DNA of 12,675 nucleotides from Paludibacteraceae bacterium (GTDB taxonomy: Bacteria; Bacteroidota; Bacteroidia; Bacteroidales; Paludibacteraceae), in contig JAEDNI010000047.1 of assembly GCA_016302585.1 (NCBI GenBank), positions 1-12,675 of the forward strand, read 5' to 3'. Made by a program: the position numbers and the translations under genes. Positions 12,660-12,675 of this stretch are shown here, piece by piece. The stretch's first letter is position 1. Every line of letters starts with the position of its first letter. Under the pieces are notes generated by a model that saw nothing but the letters and a program-made list of their open reading frames with translations, did not search any database and was not told where the DNA came from.

Positions 12660-12675
12660 CTTTCAACTTTCAACT
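12660..12675. repeat. Heptad repeat at the right window edge (cut)
   Basis: CTTTCAACTTTCAACT is two copies of a 7-bp unit (AGTTGAA on the minus strand), continuing beyond the window. It follows the tRNA-Lys terminator in non-coding sequence and matches the AGTnGAA unit seen inside pfp. Confidence 0.6.

Overview
The window looks like a chromosomal housekeeping segment of a Bacteroidales (Bacteroidota) bacterium. The reasons are four promoters of the Bacteroidota type (a -33 TTG, a 20-base spacer and a -7 TAnnTTTG), little Shine-Dalgarno signal at most starts, a lipoprotein with acidic residues just after the lipidated Cys, a PPi-type phosphofructokinase of the long class, and an IspG of the inserted class. 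No phage, IS element, CRISPR array or rRNA is visible. The species cannot be named from the sequence.

Layout. 1-814 (-) is the N-terminal part of pyruvate phosphate dikinase (ppdK), with a roughly 120-base structured 5' leader. A divergent promoter region at about 941-1038 then drives a five-gene plus-strand run: a secreted glucosaminidase with two LysM domains (1059-2168), a small DUF721/DciA-like protein (2182-2469), MutS2 (2466-4775, ATGA overlap), a small outer-membrane beta-barrel protein (4799-5509) and a calcineurin-like phosphoesterase lipoprotein (5531-6412). The last gene overlaps tail to tail, by 35 bp, with a SulP anion transporter on the minus strand (6378-8120). Upstream of sulP are a terminator hairpin, tRNA-Gln(CTG) and its promoter.

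A second minus-strand run, ispG (12030-10672), pfp (10652-8982) and a TPR-like secreted protein (8965-8336), has gaps of 19 and 16 bases and looks like an operon. The 504-base intergenic stretch 12031-12534 holds a 119-bp element bounded by 12-bp imperfect inverted repeats, and then the tRNA-Lys promoter. tRNA-Lys(TTT) at 12535-12607 is followed by a strong terminator.

Functionally, ppdK and pfp are both pyrophosphate-linked glycolysis/gluconeogenesis enzymes. ispG makes isoprenoid precursors by the MEP pathway. The plus-strand run mixes envelope proteins with nucleic-acid maintenance proteins.

The window contains no obvious new multi-gene system. The least ordinary signals are small-scale DNA structure: a 25-bp perfect tandem duplication that sets the reading frame of the TPR-like gene, 7-bp-period repeats inside pfp and mutS2 and in two intergenic spots, the 119-bp inverted-repeat element, a structured ppdK leader, and an almost identical 20-mer at two tRNA promoters. 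MutS2 without a visible KOW-like segment and IspG with a shortened insertion are the main protein oddities.
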